DNA of 64,000 nt from Gloeophyllum trabeum ATCC 11539. Taxonomy: Eukaryota > Basidiomycota > Agaricomycetes > Gloeophyllales > Gloeophyllaceae. Each line of letters opens with the position of its first letter. Position 1 is the first letter of the stretch. Under the pieces are notes generated by a model. It did no database searches. It saw nothing but the letters and a program-made list of their open reading frames with translations, and had not been told where the DNA came from. The position numbers and the translations under genes are program-made. The stretch spans positions 2,729,910-2,793,909 of the forward strand of contig NW_006920411.1 of assembly GCF_000344685.1 (NCBI RefSeq). The letters are read 5' to 3'. Positions 11,937-24,618 of the stretch are shown here, piece by piece.

Positions 11937-14900
11937 CTATCCACCAGTGTTTGTCCGACCTCGTTTCCGCGTTATGCGCTTCGCCGCTGGGGGGTTGTCG
12001 GAGCCTCCGGACGGCGTAGCGTCCGACGGCCCACCTTTACGCTTCAGCGTTGCGGGAGCCATGGACGGTGTGGCATTGGCGGGCGTCGGCGTACTCTGCG
12101 TCGCAGGGGTATTTGCTGACGTCGGCCCAGGCGTAGGTTGCTGAAGGACCTTGTGTTGCTTCAATGGCGACGCATCCGGTGTTGGTGGGGCATTTTGAGA
12201 TAGTGACGAAGAACCGGCGTGTGAATTAGGGGGGTTCCCCGGGGGATATAGTGTAGATGATGATGGCCCAGCGGAGCCATTAGCCTGACCCAGTGAACCA
12301 CTCGATAGCGTATTATCGCCGCCAAGGTTTCCGGGTCCCGTTCCGTGAGGGTTGTTACTCGTCGAGGCGTGTCCCTGAGTCTCCCGTAGCTTCTGTGCGA
12401 ACTGCTTCAATGCCTCTGTAGTGAATATGAGTCCACCTGCCAAAGGCAGTTAGTGAAACAGACGTACCCATTGGCCCCAGTTGATGCTTGCTCGAATACT
12501 CGATCAGATCTGTCATCTGGCCGACACTTTCTGCTAGCTGTACAGCAGGGTCATCCAAAGCATGAATGACAGAAGCACCGTCCGAGGAAGTCCCCTGACA
12601 TACCTCCAAGCAGCGCATAGTAGCCTGAGGGATCCCGAACGCATTGACGGGCTCCGGTGGGATAGCCAGGCGATCGATAGTCACAATCCCGTCATCATTC
12701 CTCCGCTCCTCCTCTCTTTGCTGGGCCGCGACAGAGGCGTTGGGCGTGTGTGGCGGCCGCGATCGAGGCGTCTTCGGCGAATCACCAGGGACCATAACGC
12801 GATTCAGTAGGAGGTTCTCTAGCGATATCGCCTTATCGTGCCACCACGCGTCGAAGGTGATCGTTTCGAGCTTGTAGAAGGTATTAGTGCCATTGGAGTG
12901 CTGTGACGGCTGGGCCTGGAAAGACACGACCACGGACAGTGCGCCGCGCAAAGTCACGACATATCCGTTGGTATACCTGAAGGTCCACGAAGCAGCCGGC
13001 GATTCAACCACGGAAGCTTGGTAATTGTACAACCGTTCGTTGGCTCCTTCCATGTTTATGGACATTGCCTTCACGCCTGATTGATGGGTCACCAAAAAGA
13101 AGCGAGGCAATATAGGGGGACCGATGACTAGCGAGCGGAGTGAACAGGTTAGAGTTGAAGCTATGAGAACAATACTGGAAAGACAGACCGAAGGGTTTGG
13201 CTTCATTCCGTTGATTGTCTTTCCATAGCGTGAACCTGAACTGTGCCTTCGAACCGAACCAGGTGGTGACAGCGTCCTTCCAATATCGAAGCGTCGTTTT
13301 CTACGCGGACGTCATGAGGGAATGTAATCTCGCCAGAGACCGCGGATTAACGACTTACATCCGTCGTTTCATTACTTAGCATCTGACTGAACTGCGTCAC
13401 CTTCAGCAGCGCCTGACCGGTCCCAACCGGATAGTTTCTGTAGCAATCATTAGACACGACACGAATGATAGTAGACAAATGTCCAAGACTCACTGCAACC
13501 GTGGCTGCAAGGTCGGCTGTGTAGCAACAGGAGGCTGATCCGGACGGGCCACCCCTCTCCGAAGCGGGTGCAGGGCAGGATCGTTAGGGACGGGAGGCAC
13601 AATACTCGGCTGCACACCGGGCATCCCAGGCGTCATCGCCTGTGGCGGCATCTGCATCGGTCGCTGCTGCTGTTGCTGCTGCATGCCGGCCGGCTGCATC
13701 CCCGCCGGTAGTCGCTGCTGCGGCTGGGGATTACCGGGGAGTGGCTGCTGCTGCGCGTGCGGCGTGCGCGACTGCACGGCCGGCTGTGATGGGTGGTGCA
13801 CCTGCTGGGGCTGCGGCTGCGATTGAGGGCGGAGCGGCTGCGAGACGCGCGCGTTCGCCTGGTCGGACTGGTGCGGGGAGTGGTGGTGTGGCGGGGCCTG
13901 TGGCTGCTGGGACATGGGGTGCGGCTGCGGGTGTGGCTGCTGCTGGGACGGGGGGCGGGCGGGGACGTTGGATTGGGGCGGGCCCATGTTCATGTGCGGG
14001 GAGAATGAATCGTTCGCCTGCATCTGCTCGTACTGCTGGGCGGGCGTCGGATGGAAATTGGGTCGGTTGGGTGGCCCTGGTGGCGCGAGGCCCCCCGCCA
14101 TCGGCTGTGACATATCCTGGTTAGGGGGTTGCGGACTGGAGGAGGAGCCAAAAGAGAATTGGGAGTTGGTCGGGGGAGGAATGCGATGAACGTTATGCTG
14201 CTGCATATTTGGCGGGAAGGGCTGGTTCTGCATCGACATGAACATGGTGTCAGGGCCTCCGGGACCGGGGCCAGGAGTCATTCTAGGGCGGTTACCAGGC
14301 TGCGATTGCACAGGCATGTTAACGCCCATGGAGCCAGGAATGGGATTCTGGGAATGTGACGGGGGGCGGGGAGAGGAGGAGGGGATCGATTGGGAGTGGG
14401 GGAGATTCATCGGGTTCGGGAATGAGTTTTGTAGGGACTGCTGCAGACCAGCAGCGTGTGGCTGGCCCATCGACGGTGGCTGGGGCATCAAAGGCGCACC
14501 GGCAGAGGGTGCTCGGGCGACACCTGAAGACATGCCCGCATTCGCTTGCATATGCGCTCTCATCATGTCCTGCGTCATCCCTCCCGGCATAGGCGGTTGT
14601 GGCTGCCCCGACATTCTCATACCCATCTGTTGTACCGCTTGTTGTTGGCGCATTTGCTGCATTTGCTGAGGGCTCATTCCCATCCCCGCTGGACCCTGTT
14701 GGCCTGCGTGCATGGGCGCTGTATGCGGACCCGCTTGGTTCATGCCTTGTGGCTGCGATACCATACGCCGAATCTGAGCATTTTGAACCTGCTGCGGCAT
14801 CATACCATTCGGAAAGCCCATATTTTGCAGCGAGTTGGGCACCATGCCGTTCATCCCAGGAGCCAGACCACCCGGCTGCTGCAAACCTTGACTCTGCTGC

Positions 14901-15244
14901 AACATCATCTGTTGTTGTTTTCGGGCCTGCATCTGGGCCTGATAGTTGGGATTGTTCTGCGACGGACCAACGTTGGGCTGGGCGCCTGCGAGGAGACCCA
15001 TCGGAGGCTGGCCGGTATTCTGCAGAAGACCCATAGGAGGTTGGGCGAGAGATTGCTGGCCATGTGGCTGGTTTGGTGGGATGAAGTGGGGCGAGTTCAT
15101 GTTCATCATGTTCGGAGGTAAATGCGGCATCCCCTGCTGTCGAATCATGGCATCTGTGCGGACGTTCATGGGCAAGGATCGCTGCTGGATATCGAAACCG
15201 AGGGTTTCTGTGCCCGTCTGTACTTGGGACTGGACAGCCGACAT
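11937..15244 (-). CDS. LIM-domain-binding co-regulator (PtaB/Adn1/LDB1-like)
   Basis: Transcriptional co-regulator of the LIM-bind family. In ascomycetes the relatives PtaB and Adn1 pair with LUFS-domain proteins to control adhesion and filamentation. The first, very long exon (about 15244-13490) encodes a Gln/Pro/Met-rich low-complexity region of almost 600 residues. Three conserved exons follow: VGTGQALLKVTQFSQML, YWKDAVTTWFGSKAQFRFTLW, and IGPPILPRFFLVTHQSGVKAMSI, which is the LIM_bind core. A further exon contains TFRYTNGYVV and TFDAWWHDKAISLE. The 3' exon is Ser/Pro/Thr-rich and ends in a basic KRITRKRGR tail (possible nuclear signal), stopping at 11937. Start ATG 15244 (MSAVQSQVQ) was preferred because upstream sequence in frame has no other ATG. 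The low-complexity N-terminus probably drives protein-protein contacts. Confidence 0.8.
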
Positions 15245-16176
15245 GCAACAAGGAGATTGACGCGGCGAAAGGCGAAGAACAACTGGGACCTGCGCGGGGC
15301 AGGTAAACAAGCCTTAACAAGGGAAAGCGGGAAATGACACGCCTAAAGGGGCCGATGACTAGGGAGCATCAACAGCCGACCGCGGCGCAGACAAAGATCT
15401 CGGTCGACGCGCGCGACGGCGGCGGCGGCGGTGGCGACGAGGAGAATGGAGAAAAGCTGGGAATGGCGCGGGGGCGGGCAAAGACGTGCCAACAAGCGTC
15501 GGGGAACGAGGCGGACCCAAACGAGGCGAGTTTCGCTCACACGCTCTTGCCGAACACTGCTCCTGCTTCCAACTGTCACTGTCAGCCACGTGCGGCCGAT
15601 AATCCTCTCCGAGATGCAGATTCCATCTAGATTCTCCCTGCTCTATTATTTCTGCGATATATGCTCGATATATGCTCGATATATGCGCATTTTATGTGCG
15701 TTACTCGTCTCTGAAGAACGGCACAGCAGCCACTCGCAAAATGCCCGACCTTTGGTTGACATCGAACGCCGTCCTCGGCATACGACATACGCACGTTGAG
15801 AATCCAGAGAACTGTCCGCAGCCGTCGGTCTCCGTCCATCGAGTCAAAATGGCCAACAGCTTCCCCGAGGCGGACGCGGCAGCGCGCCGTTCGACATGAC
15901 TAAAAGGCAGACACCGCGGCCTATCACCAGATAAGCCGCGTCATCAGCTCTCCATACCGCGGCGTAAGCAGCTCTAGAAAGAAACTGTAATCGTGTCAAG
16001 TGTCCAGTCAGCCTTGTCATACACCCAGGCTTGACCTACCCAGCGGCAATCAGACAATTGCAAGGACCACTTACTACCGCTCGGCGCTCGCCAGACCATA
16101 ACCAAGGTTATTGATACACCTGATGAGACATAGAATACACACTGAACAGCAAACAAGAAAACCATACGGAGGCGTC
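15245..16176. other. Intergenic region upstream of the LIM-binding gene
   Basis: About 930 bp without a recognisable gene. It contains the LIM-binding promoter and the 3' end of SPT4. A triple 11-bp tandem repeat lies at 15655-15687 (listed separately). Small open frames present here show no family resemblance. Confidence 0.5.
15655..15687. repeat. Three tandem copies of an 11-bp unit (CGATATATGCT)
   Basis: Units start at 15655, 15666 and 15677; the third differs at its last base. CGATATATGC is partly self-complementary around ATAT. It lies about 410 bp upstream of the LIM-binding start codon, so it could be a clustered factor-binding site or a simple microsatellite. Confidence 0.7.
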
Positions 16177-16660
16177 CTAATCCTGGTCCGTCTGGTCTCT
16201 TGGCCGATACTTGATACCCCGCGCTTCGAGCTCTGCCTCTACGTCCTCCGGGACTCGGCCTTTTACCCGTACCGCATACATGCCGCGCACGTACTTCGCT
16301 ATAGAGTAGGACACCAATGAAACATCTCATAGACACAGACCAGAGAATGATACTCACATATCCGCTGCCACCTCGCCACCCAGCTCTGCTCGGGATCCAC
16401 CACAGCAATAACCCCGTCAAAATATGTCGTCGTACATACTTGGATGCGGTCCGGCGAGCCTTTCATCTGCGATGAAGCATTGCGTGTCAGAACTCGCCTT
16501 GCATACGCCGTGAGCGCCTCACCTGCATCAACTCCTCGCAATTTGGACACCCGTTTTTACGAAAATCTGCGGGCGTCTGGATGATCGAGCATAGTAGACA
16601 CGCCCGGAGCTGCTTGGCACGAGCTTGGGCTGGGATGGCGGCGGTCACACCAGAGGCCAT
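16177..16660 (-). CDS. SPT4: SPT4, transcription elongation factor subunit
   Basis: Zinc-finger partner of Spt5 (DSIF), which keeps RNA polymerase II processive. Three exons join: ATG 16660 ([20 protein letters not shown]) with LLCSIIQT and GCPNCEE, giving the CxxC...CxxC zinc site; then [20 protein letters not shown] and SWVARWQRI; then [19 protein letters not shown] with the stop at 16177-16179. The length (about 120 residues) and all landmarks (TTx[13 protein letters not shown], GxYAxxVxG) match the family. It is on the minus strand between RAD16 and the LIM-binding gene. Confidence 0.95.
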
Positions 16661-17001
16661 GGTCAGTGAACGAGAAGACGAAAGCTAGCGCTCAAGGTGT
16701 GCAACTTCGGTTCGGACTCCAGAGACTGATGTGCACTGCCACAGGTGTCCGACTCCCGCTCATCCGCTCCTACATCGTACAGTACCAACAGAAGACGTGC
16801 AACACCATAGCGAACATAATATAGAACATTCGTAGGTAGACTACTGTGCGTTTAGGCGACAAATACAATATAATGATATCCACCTTAATAAACAACCCAC
16901 CTCGAGGCGACAACACGGCACTTTGAGAGACACAACAAAACATCCGAAAGCAGAAAAACTGGCTCAAACAAAAGACGGCGGGCCAAGTCGTTGCCCGACA
17001 A
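16661..17001. other. Intergenic region, SPT4 promoter and RAD16 3' flank
   Basis: No coding sequence was recognised. A stretch around 16850-16920 is AT-rich relative to its surroundings and probably belongs to the RAD16 3' untranslated region. Confidence 0.5.
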
Positions 17002-20000
17002 TTACAGCTGAAGATTGTGTTAGTTGATGAGACATAGTTTTCATGCCCAGCGCAACATACCCTGAACAGGAAGCCAAGGTCATCAGGCGTCAATCTGCCC
17101 ATAGCCTGCAACATGAACAATTAGTCCTGGATCCCACCGAGGGAGCGAACCTAAGGGGCCACTCACCGAATCGTCAGTAGACAGAGTGGCATCCACCATT
17201 GCTGCTTTCTTTTCTTGCAACTATCGCAGCTGTGAGTTGTCAGAGTTGGCGGGATGCTAGGGGATACTTACCTGGACTATGCGGCTCTCGATGCTGTCTT
17301 CGACAACAAGCTTGATGGCCTGTACGGGCCGATGTTGCCCAAGACGATGGATACGATCCATGGCCTCTGTATCAATATCAGAGAGGTGATCAACCGACCA
17401 CGGGGTCTCTACGTACGGTATTCAACCTGTAGACAGGGCGTCAGCATCAATAGCAGCCACAGCAGATAGCGACAATAACTCACAGCAGGGTTCCACCAGC
17501 TATCCATCAGATAGACTCGCGAAGCTTCGGTCAGGTTGAGAGCCACTCCTCCGGCTTTCAAGCTGACAAGGAATACCGTTACATGCACATTGTCCACTGA
17601 AGGGTGGCGAGTCAGGTGACGAAAAGCGGCATCGAACAAGCGAACGTACTAAAGTACTTGATAGTGGCATCTCGGGCATACGGCCCCATCGTTCCTTCAA
17701 GCCGGCACACCTATAACAAAGTCAGCTAATCTACCCAAGTTCTGCTATACTCATGCCACTTACGTTGAACCCAGCCTTCTGCAGTCGGAACGCAATCAGA
17801 TCTAGGAAGTTCACGAACTGACTGAACACGATGCTCTTGATCGTCGCGTCTTGCTTCCTGAGGTTGGTTAGCTCCTCGATGAGGGCCTCTATCTTCGTCG
17901 ACGACCGCCACTTCTCGAGGTCAAGGCGGCCAAGAATGCCTTGGCGGACTACGGACGTGTTCTCTTCTGGCTCGTAGGCCGGAGCATCCAGGTCAATGGT
18001 GAGGGGAACGTGGCAGACAGGACATTCAGGCTGTGGAAAGATAAGCCACATAAGCCATGAATGAAGCAAACCCTGACGCACCGTTATACCGACGACAGTA
18101 TCCAGATACTGCCTGATGCACTCGCGATCGAACAGATGCCGACACTTGGAGTGAATAGCATCCTCCGCAACGTCATTGCAAAGCCTGCAGACCGGTGCTT
18201 CACCGAAGTCCTCAGAGAGGAACTTCCCTTGGTTATTCTTGCTCCTAAGCACTAAATCAGGATGGCACGCCATCTGCCTCATCCGCGTGAGCCTGCAGAA
18301 GAACGATTAGCCAGCCGTCACGGGTGACCGGAACGTGTAACGTACAAAGAGAAGATATTGGAATAGTCTGGTGATATACGTGGTCAGCTGCGAGCCCTCG
18401 ACGACCGGAGAACCATAACTTACTGTTCAAGACCGTGCCCGAATCGACGTATGTAGTGAATTGCCTCTTGGCATCAGAAAACAGCGATAGATAAAGCTCC
18501 TTCTCTTCAGGACTGAAGTAATCCCTACGAACGATAACCGTCCGCGGAGGTAAGCCAAGGTCATCAGCCCTTTCGACCTTCAGGCAGGCAGTTATTGCAG
18601 TGTCAAGCATAGAAGAAGTGAGATGGTGCCGTACCTTGGTCCTGCGCAACATCAATCTATCCAAGAGCACGCGCAATTTTTTGAAGGCGATCGCGCCAGG
18701 CCCATTCATTCCATTTTTCTGGATGGGCGACAAGACCTCGTTATTCCAGAAACATGTCTAGCACCAAGTAAGTAACACTGCGTTGATTGGAGGAAGAATC
18801 TGTGGGTCTTACATGATGCATAGGCGTATGGCCACAATCTAGTCAGATTATTAGCAATGGATGCATCGGCAGACTAAAGCGAACACTAACCATCACAGTG
18901 CCTCTTGTTGCTGAATTTCCAGTGCAGCGACTTACAATCGCACCTCTTGCCTAGAAGCAAAGGCTTTAGCCGTGGCCTGGGGGGTAAGAATCGAAACTCA
19001 CAGAAGTAGTAGGCGAATGGATCGCCGCCGAGGAATCTTATCAGACTGTAGAGCTCGCCCACTCGGTTTTGTAAGGGCGTGCCCGACAGACACCATTTAT
19101 ACTTGCTCTGCAGCTCGAAGGTAGCTTTAGCAGTGTTAGTGGCGCGCTCTTTGATGTTGTGCGCCTCATCGAGCTAAGAAATTTCAATTGAATACCTTGT
19201 ATATCAGGGTTATGTACTTAATAACGCGCATACCACAATCCTATGCCATTTGATAGCGTGCAGTGGGGACTTCTCCTTGACGATTTGCCCCTTGCGCTTG
19301 AAACCACTTTCCTGCTTCCTGAAAGAACTCTCCAATACCGAGTAAGTTGTCAAGACCTGAGAGTAGCCATCAGTCGGATAGGGTCAAGTGTCCGGTGAAT
19401 TGCTTGAAAACTCACGACGTTGTGCTTCTTCAGTTGATCGATGCTAGATTCCCTATTTGCCCCGTGCCACACCAGGACACTCATGCCTTCGGCATGCTTC
19501 TCTATCTCATTCTTCCATTGTATGATGGCAACAGTAGGACTGATGAAGCGGACATGAGCTTCACAACATGAGCCAGTGACCTGAAGATAACGCACGCAAT
19601 GACCAGGTTCGGTTTGTGGTTGTCCGACACCATGAGAGCAATCATTTGGATTGTTTTGCCCATACTAAACAACTGTCAGACAGGTGAAGAAAAGGAAAGG
19701 ATGTAGTTCATACCCCATCTCGTCCTGTTAAATGGAACCCTTTAGTGACTAATCTTGAAAGTTGTACCGTTATACTCACCGCGAGCATCCCACCAGCATA
19801 CTGGCCCTTCTCCTGCTTCCTCATCCAGAACAGACTTTCCAACTGGAAAGGCAAGAGAGTCGCCTTGAGTTTCGCGGGCTGTTCGGCCTTTTCAGGCTGC
19901 ACGATGGCGACCTTCTTCTCGAAGTCACCCCACGCATCTTTCAGTTCTGGATGGAATAGTGACAATGCTACCGTGGTCTTCTCAGCCTTCAGGGGTAAGT

Positions 20001-21174
20001 GAGCATTTATGTGGCCGCTGGACGGAATAGAGAGCGTATTTGACCCACATGCGTAAGCTTTCTCCCTAACTTAGATCTCAACTTGTTCTCCTCCACTTTC
20101 AGCACATTCCTTTCGGCCTTTGCTCGCCTGCGGGCCTCTCTGCGCTCAGCATACAGGTCGTCCATGGTCATGAAATTGGCAACAAAATCTGAAGTTTTCT
20201 TCTTGGCAGACTTCTTCGTGGCCTTCTTCTTTCCCTTCACTTTCGACAGAGGTTCCTCCTCTTCGGACAAGCCATCCAGTGCGTCAGAATTGTATTCTGG
20301 GACATCCTCGATCTTGGAAGCGGCTAGTCGACGCTCGGCAGCTGCAGCAAGAAGAGCAGCTTTGGGGTTCCCAGCTCTTGCCCCTGACGAAGTGCCTGCG
20401 CCGGTTTCGTTGCTTGCATCTTGTAGAGACTGACGCACAGCTTCGTCCATGAGAATCGTCTCGTCCTCCGACGCATCTTCGGTAGGTGGAAGCATATGAC
20501 GAGCATGCATGTGCGCTAATTCCTCCTCGGTAGAACTTTCCTCAAAGCCTTCCTCAGCCAACGAGTCGCCGTCCTCCGACATCTCGAATTCAGAGCCACT
20601 GTCGTCTGACTCTGAGAGTGACTTGGCCTCATCTGGCGACAGTTCCTCGCCTGCTTCAGGTTCCACAGGTCCTTGGGCGGCCCTTCCCGAACCTTGTTTC
20701 CTTTGGACGACTGTCTTGCGCTGACCTGCGGCCTTGCTCGTCGTCGTGGCGGATGTGGCGGCCTGTAACACGTTCCAGTGAGGACTTGACCCAGACCACG
20801 GTCGGCCTACTCACCCTCGCCTTTGCATTCGTACGAGAACTGGTACTTTTCTTCACGACAATCTCTACCACAGGCTTCTGAGGTAAGGCTCTCCGCTTCG
20901 CTGGCGGACCACGGGTGGAGAGGGGTTCTGCTTCTGCTTCGTCTTCGCTGCGTTGTCGCTTTCTAGACGTTGATACTTTGCCACTGGCCCCTTTGCCCTT
21001 GCCCTTCTGTTGCGTCGTGGGTTGGTCGTCATTTTCTCCCTCACTAACCTCCGTCGGAGGGGTCACCGATTTTTCGGATGTTCTATTACTGAAAAACGGT
21101 GATACGTCGTTGGACGGAAGCACCGAGGGCGACGGCGATTGCGCCAGCCTCAGACTTCGCCTGGTAGAGACCAT
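17002..21174 (-). CDS. RAD16: RAD16-type SNF2 ATPase with RING finger (global-genome nucleotide excision repair)
   Basis: Swi2/Snf2 translocase and ubiquitin-ligase subunit of the Rad7-Rad16 damage-recognition complex. The N-terminal exons (ATG 21174) are Ser/acidic and basic, nuclear-protein-like. The ATPase core reads [21 protein letters not shown] plus a split GMGKT Walker A region (about 19650-19800), [12 protein letters not shown], an LDEAHN DEAH box (about 19170), [19 protein letters not shown] and LMLRRTK. Between the two helicase lobes sits a C3HC4 RING finger ([24 protein letters not shown] and ECPVCHVPL, about 18210-18000). Lobe 2 has [26 protein letters not shown] and [20 protein letters not shown] across an intron. 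The C-terminus is [12 protein letters not shown], very like yeast Rad16; a last tiny exon adds Leu and the stop (17002-17004). RING inside SNF2 plus this tail separates it from Rad5. Confidence 0.93.
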
Positions 21175-21527
21175 CGCTGTTTCAGTGTGGTAGCAGGGGT
21201 TCACAAGAAAACGCGATACGCGCCTAATTATTACCCACGGCGACTGCCGCGACTGCTTATTTACGCGGTCACATGATCTCGGGAGCCGCCACAGGCGCGT
21301 CCGAGTCTTTGAAATGTCAATGACTGGCTTTGACTCGTACGATCACTCTTGCCACCCACCGCCACGCGTACGAGAACGCATCCCTGCTGTAGAATCACAA
21401 ATATATACACGCAAATGCTCCGTTCTACATAGCATGAAGATGTACGTCTGCGTACGTCTATCCAAGTCCTTGCTGTATCATATCGGCCCTTCATGCTCAC
21501 TGGCTACATACAGAATGGAAAAAACAG
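21175..21527. other. Intergenic region between RAD16 and the epimerase-glycosyltransferase gene
   Basis: About 350 bp holding the RAD16 promoter and the 3' end of the upstream minus-strand gene. No gene was recognised. Confidence 0.5.
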
Positions 21528-24500
21528 TTAGTAGAGCGTCGCTATCGCCATGAGGACCATGACCATGCTAAATCTTTGCAATGTATTCTTCCTTTCCTCC
21601 ATCTGAGGTGCTTTCCCAGCTCTACCCGTGAACCAATCGAAGCGCTTCCCAAGGACATACGCTTCACCTCGTTCCAAGATTCCAATGACCCTTCCGCCTT
21701 CGCTAGCCATCCGTATAAGAGAGCTCTCCAGGACTGCGGCTACCCACGGTATGCCAGAGACGGTGGTCTTCATGGCTTTCGTCCTCTCAGCATCTCGGAA
21801 GAGATGCCGGTACACGTCGTGCACGATGTTCGCCACAAGGATGGCGCACGCGAGCTTCCCAGAGAAGACCAAACCGAACGGGCTACCCGTCATCAGCCAC
21901 GTCAAACCCGCAAAGATAACCATGGCGCCAGCTACGAGAAGCATCTCCGCACTATTTGGAGCGACATCCCAGTAGGCGTACTGGGGATAAAGCTTCACCA
22001 GTCCTCCGTCTCCCTTGGACCACATATAGAATCGCCAGTAACTCCTCGCAGCATTATTCCACCACGGATGGGTCACGATGACGTTGGGTGCAGCACGGAA
22101 TCCTCCTCCACCGTGCTCCAATGAAAAATCTCTCTTCTTCCTGCAGAAGTCAATATCTTCTCCGCCACCTGTCTTCGGAAACTGCAGATCGTACTCCACC
22201 CCGTCTTTGATATTACGACGCGCGATTAGGTTCGCCGTGACACCCCAAGGCATGTCCTCTTGCATCTTGGTCGCGATATCCCAGAAATATGTTACACCAG
22301 CTAGATGCACTGCTGCCGTGAAAATGCTGTCGGCCGAAGGGAACTGTGCATTGCCGACGAATCCGGCCGCTTCAGGATATGCGCGAATACATTTCTCTAC
22401 CTCCCAAAGGAGGTCGGGCTGCGGCGAGACATCATCATCCAGGAAATGGATCCACTCGGCCGCGGACTCCTTTATGCCCCTATTGCGTGAAGCGGATGCC
22501 CCCAGGTTCTTCTCGTTTACTCTAATCCGCACATCAGGTCGGTGCGCGTATTTGCGTACCAACTCAGAAATGTACGGGGAACTGGGATCGTCGATGATGA
22601 TTATAAACATCACCGAACATCTGGGAGAGCTTTGCAGTTGCAATATCGGCTCCAGGAAGCGAAGTTGAACGCGATAGCAGGGGATGACCACGTCTATGGT
22701 GAGTTTGCGTTCCGCCATGGGCGACGATTTCCGCAGCCATTCTTCGAGGACCTCCGTTGAGCCATCTAGGGTGTCGAACGTCCAATCCACAGCATGCACC
22801 TTTTCATATCGTGCTTTGTCACGTCCTCCAGTTCCGTTGGAAATTCTGCTCGAGAACATTAAAGAGCAGCCCCACCTGCGGTACAGCTGATATAGGTAGG
22901 GATCGCCATCTTGGTTCACGAATATCTTTGGTATCACCTCGCCTTTAAATATATCCATGTGGGTCCTATGTATGATTGGAAAGGTCGGCATGCCGGGGAA
23001 TGTAGTGTCCGTGAAGGCAACGCAGCCAAAACCAGGCATCACATTTTCCCTTTTGGCCAGTTCCTTGAACTCGAAGACCGCATCCCGCATCCACCCTTCA
23101 TCCTGTAATACGACATCGTCGCCCAGAAGTGCGAAATAATCGCAATTGTCCTCCCACGCACGTCTAGCGAGAGTTCTCCACAGATCGCAGACATGTCCAC
23201 GGCGGAAGTCACATATGAGGGTTTCTACATCTAGGACACCTTCATTACGAAGGGTCGATGCAGCTTTGTTCTCGCCTTCTGTTCCAAGCAGGAAATCGTC
23301 ATCGTCATCGATGGCGAGATATATCTTGACCCGGTAACGGTCCCCTCCAAGGCTATGGACGTCTCGCCATGTGGTCCTCAATAGAGATCTCGCAAAGGTA
23401 CGGAGATTTCCCAAGCAGTTCTCAGGCGATGATGTCCCTCGGGACGTGACAGGAAGGAGGATGGCAAACGTAACACCGGACGAGTGGAGGTCTACCACCT
23501 TGCTTCGTTGGAGCCCATCAAGCAGAGCTCGGCGCTCCGCGCCGTTTAGGCCACGTACTAACTTCAGCATCTCGCACTCCATCCATTCGGCAGTGCGCAT
23601 CATGCCTTCCTCCAGGGTCACCTTGGGATGCCAATCCAACTGGTGACTTACAAAGTCATTGTTTGAATTGCGGGCAGCCACGCCGACAGGCTTCTTGCGA
23701 TCGTAAAGATATCGCGCATGCTCCTCTGCAATGCCAACGCATTGTAAAGAAATATTCGCGAGTTCTTTCATTGTCACGGACCTCTCCGTACCTATGTTGA
23801 CGGGCACGTCGCAGGGAGATTCGAGGAGAGAGCACACGGCATCCACACAGTCGTCGATATAGACGAAGCTGCGGCGCTGTGTACCATCTCCCCAAATCTC
23901 AAAGTCAATGGGTAAATCACCCAACAACTTCCCTGCGAGTGCTTTCCTGACGAATGCAGCGGGAACCTTTTCGCGACCGTTGCGCCATGCACCTCGGGGC
24001 CCGTACACGTTGTGGAAGCGAGCGACCCGCACTTGCATTCGATCTTTGAATTGGTGAAGGAGTAATTCCGTGTTGAGTTTCTCTAGGCCATACAGGCCTT
24101 GGGGTTTCGGCGGCAGATTGACCCAGACGTCCTCTTCGCGAAGGGATACATCGGCGTTACCGGATCCTTGCAGGCTTTCTGGATACACACAAGCAGACGA
24201 AGCGTATAGGAAACGCTTCACTCCAGCCTGCACAGCTGCGGATAATAAGTTCGTGGTCATAGCGTGATTCTCCGCATAGATTATGAAGTCGTTATTGGCA
24301 TGGATTGTACCCATTCCTCCCATCGTTGCGGCAAAGTGCATGACGGTATCGACGCCTTGCACTATACGATGACAGAAGTCCGGATCGCACAAGTTTCCTA
24401 TGTGAGTATCACTAGATATCGCTTGCGAGAACTCGCTGGACGGCTGAATATCAGCGACGCGAACGTGGAAGCCTGTATTGTGGAGTCTGTGGGCCACATG

Positions 24501-24618
24501 GGACCCCTAGGTGAAGCAGCTTCAGACCAGGAACCCCTGAACAGGATCAGACACTCACGATGAATCCATGGCCACCGGTGACCAAAATGATTCCAGCTGA
24601 CTTTGCTTGTGTTTGCAT
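21528..24618 (-). CDS. Fusion enzyme: GDP-mannose 3,5-epimerase-like + two glycosyltransferase domains + membrane segments
   Basis: Predicted 1012-residue multidomain enzyme. Exon 1 (24618-24559) ends in the Rossmann motif GGHGFI; a 52-base intron follows; exon 2 (24506-21528) begins GSHVAHRL. Residues 1 to about 340 match extended SDRs closest to plant/bacterial GDP-mannose 3',5'-epimerase: ATMGGMGTIHANN, YASSACVYPE (Cys about 126), LYGLEK (Tyr 159, Lys 163), FHNVYGPRGAW and GREKVPAAF (Lys about 200), WGDGTQRRSF. The catalytic Cys, Tyr and Lys residues are all present. Residues about 360-610 form a GT-A-like domain with IDDDDD and LLGDDVV. Residues about 620-850 are a clear GT2 domain: VVIPCYR, NLGASASRNRGI, FLDDDVSPQPD and GGGEDIDF. 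Hydrophobic segments near 875-915 and 998-1012 suggest membrane anchoring. Substrate and product are unknown. The gene has one intron where neighbours have many. Confidence 0.85.

Noticed and set aside
13642..14670. Long open frames on the plus strand
   Set aside because: They lie opposite the Gln/Pro-rich exon of the LIM-binding gene; the biased codons of that exon leave the other strand free of stops.
21528..24618. Recent bacterial transfer of the epimerase fusion
   Set aside because: The gene has a typical fungal intron inside the Rossmann motif and base composition like its surroundings, so recent transfer cannot be claimed; ancient transfer remains open.
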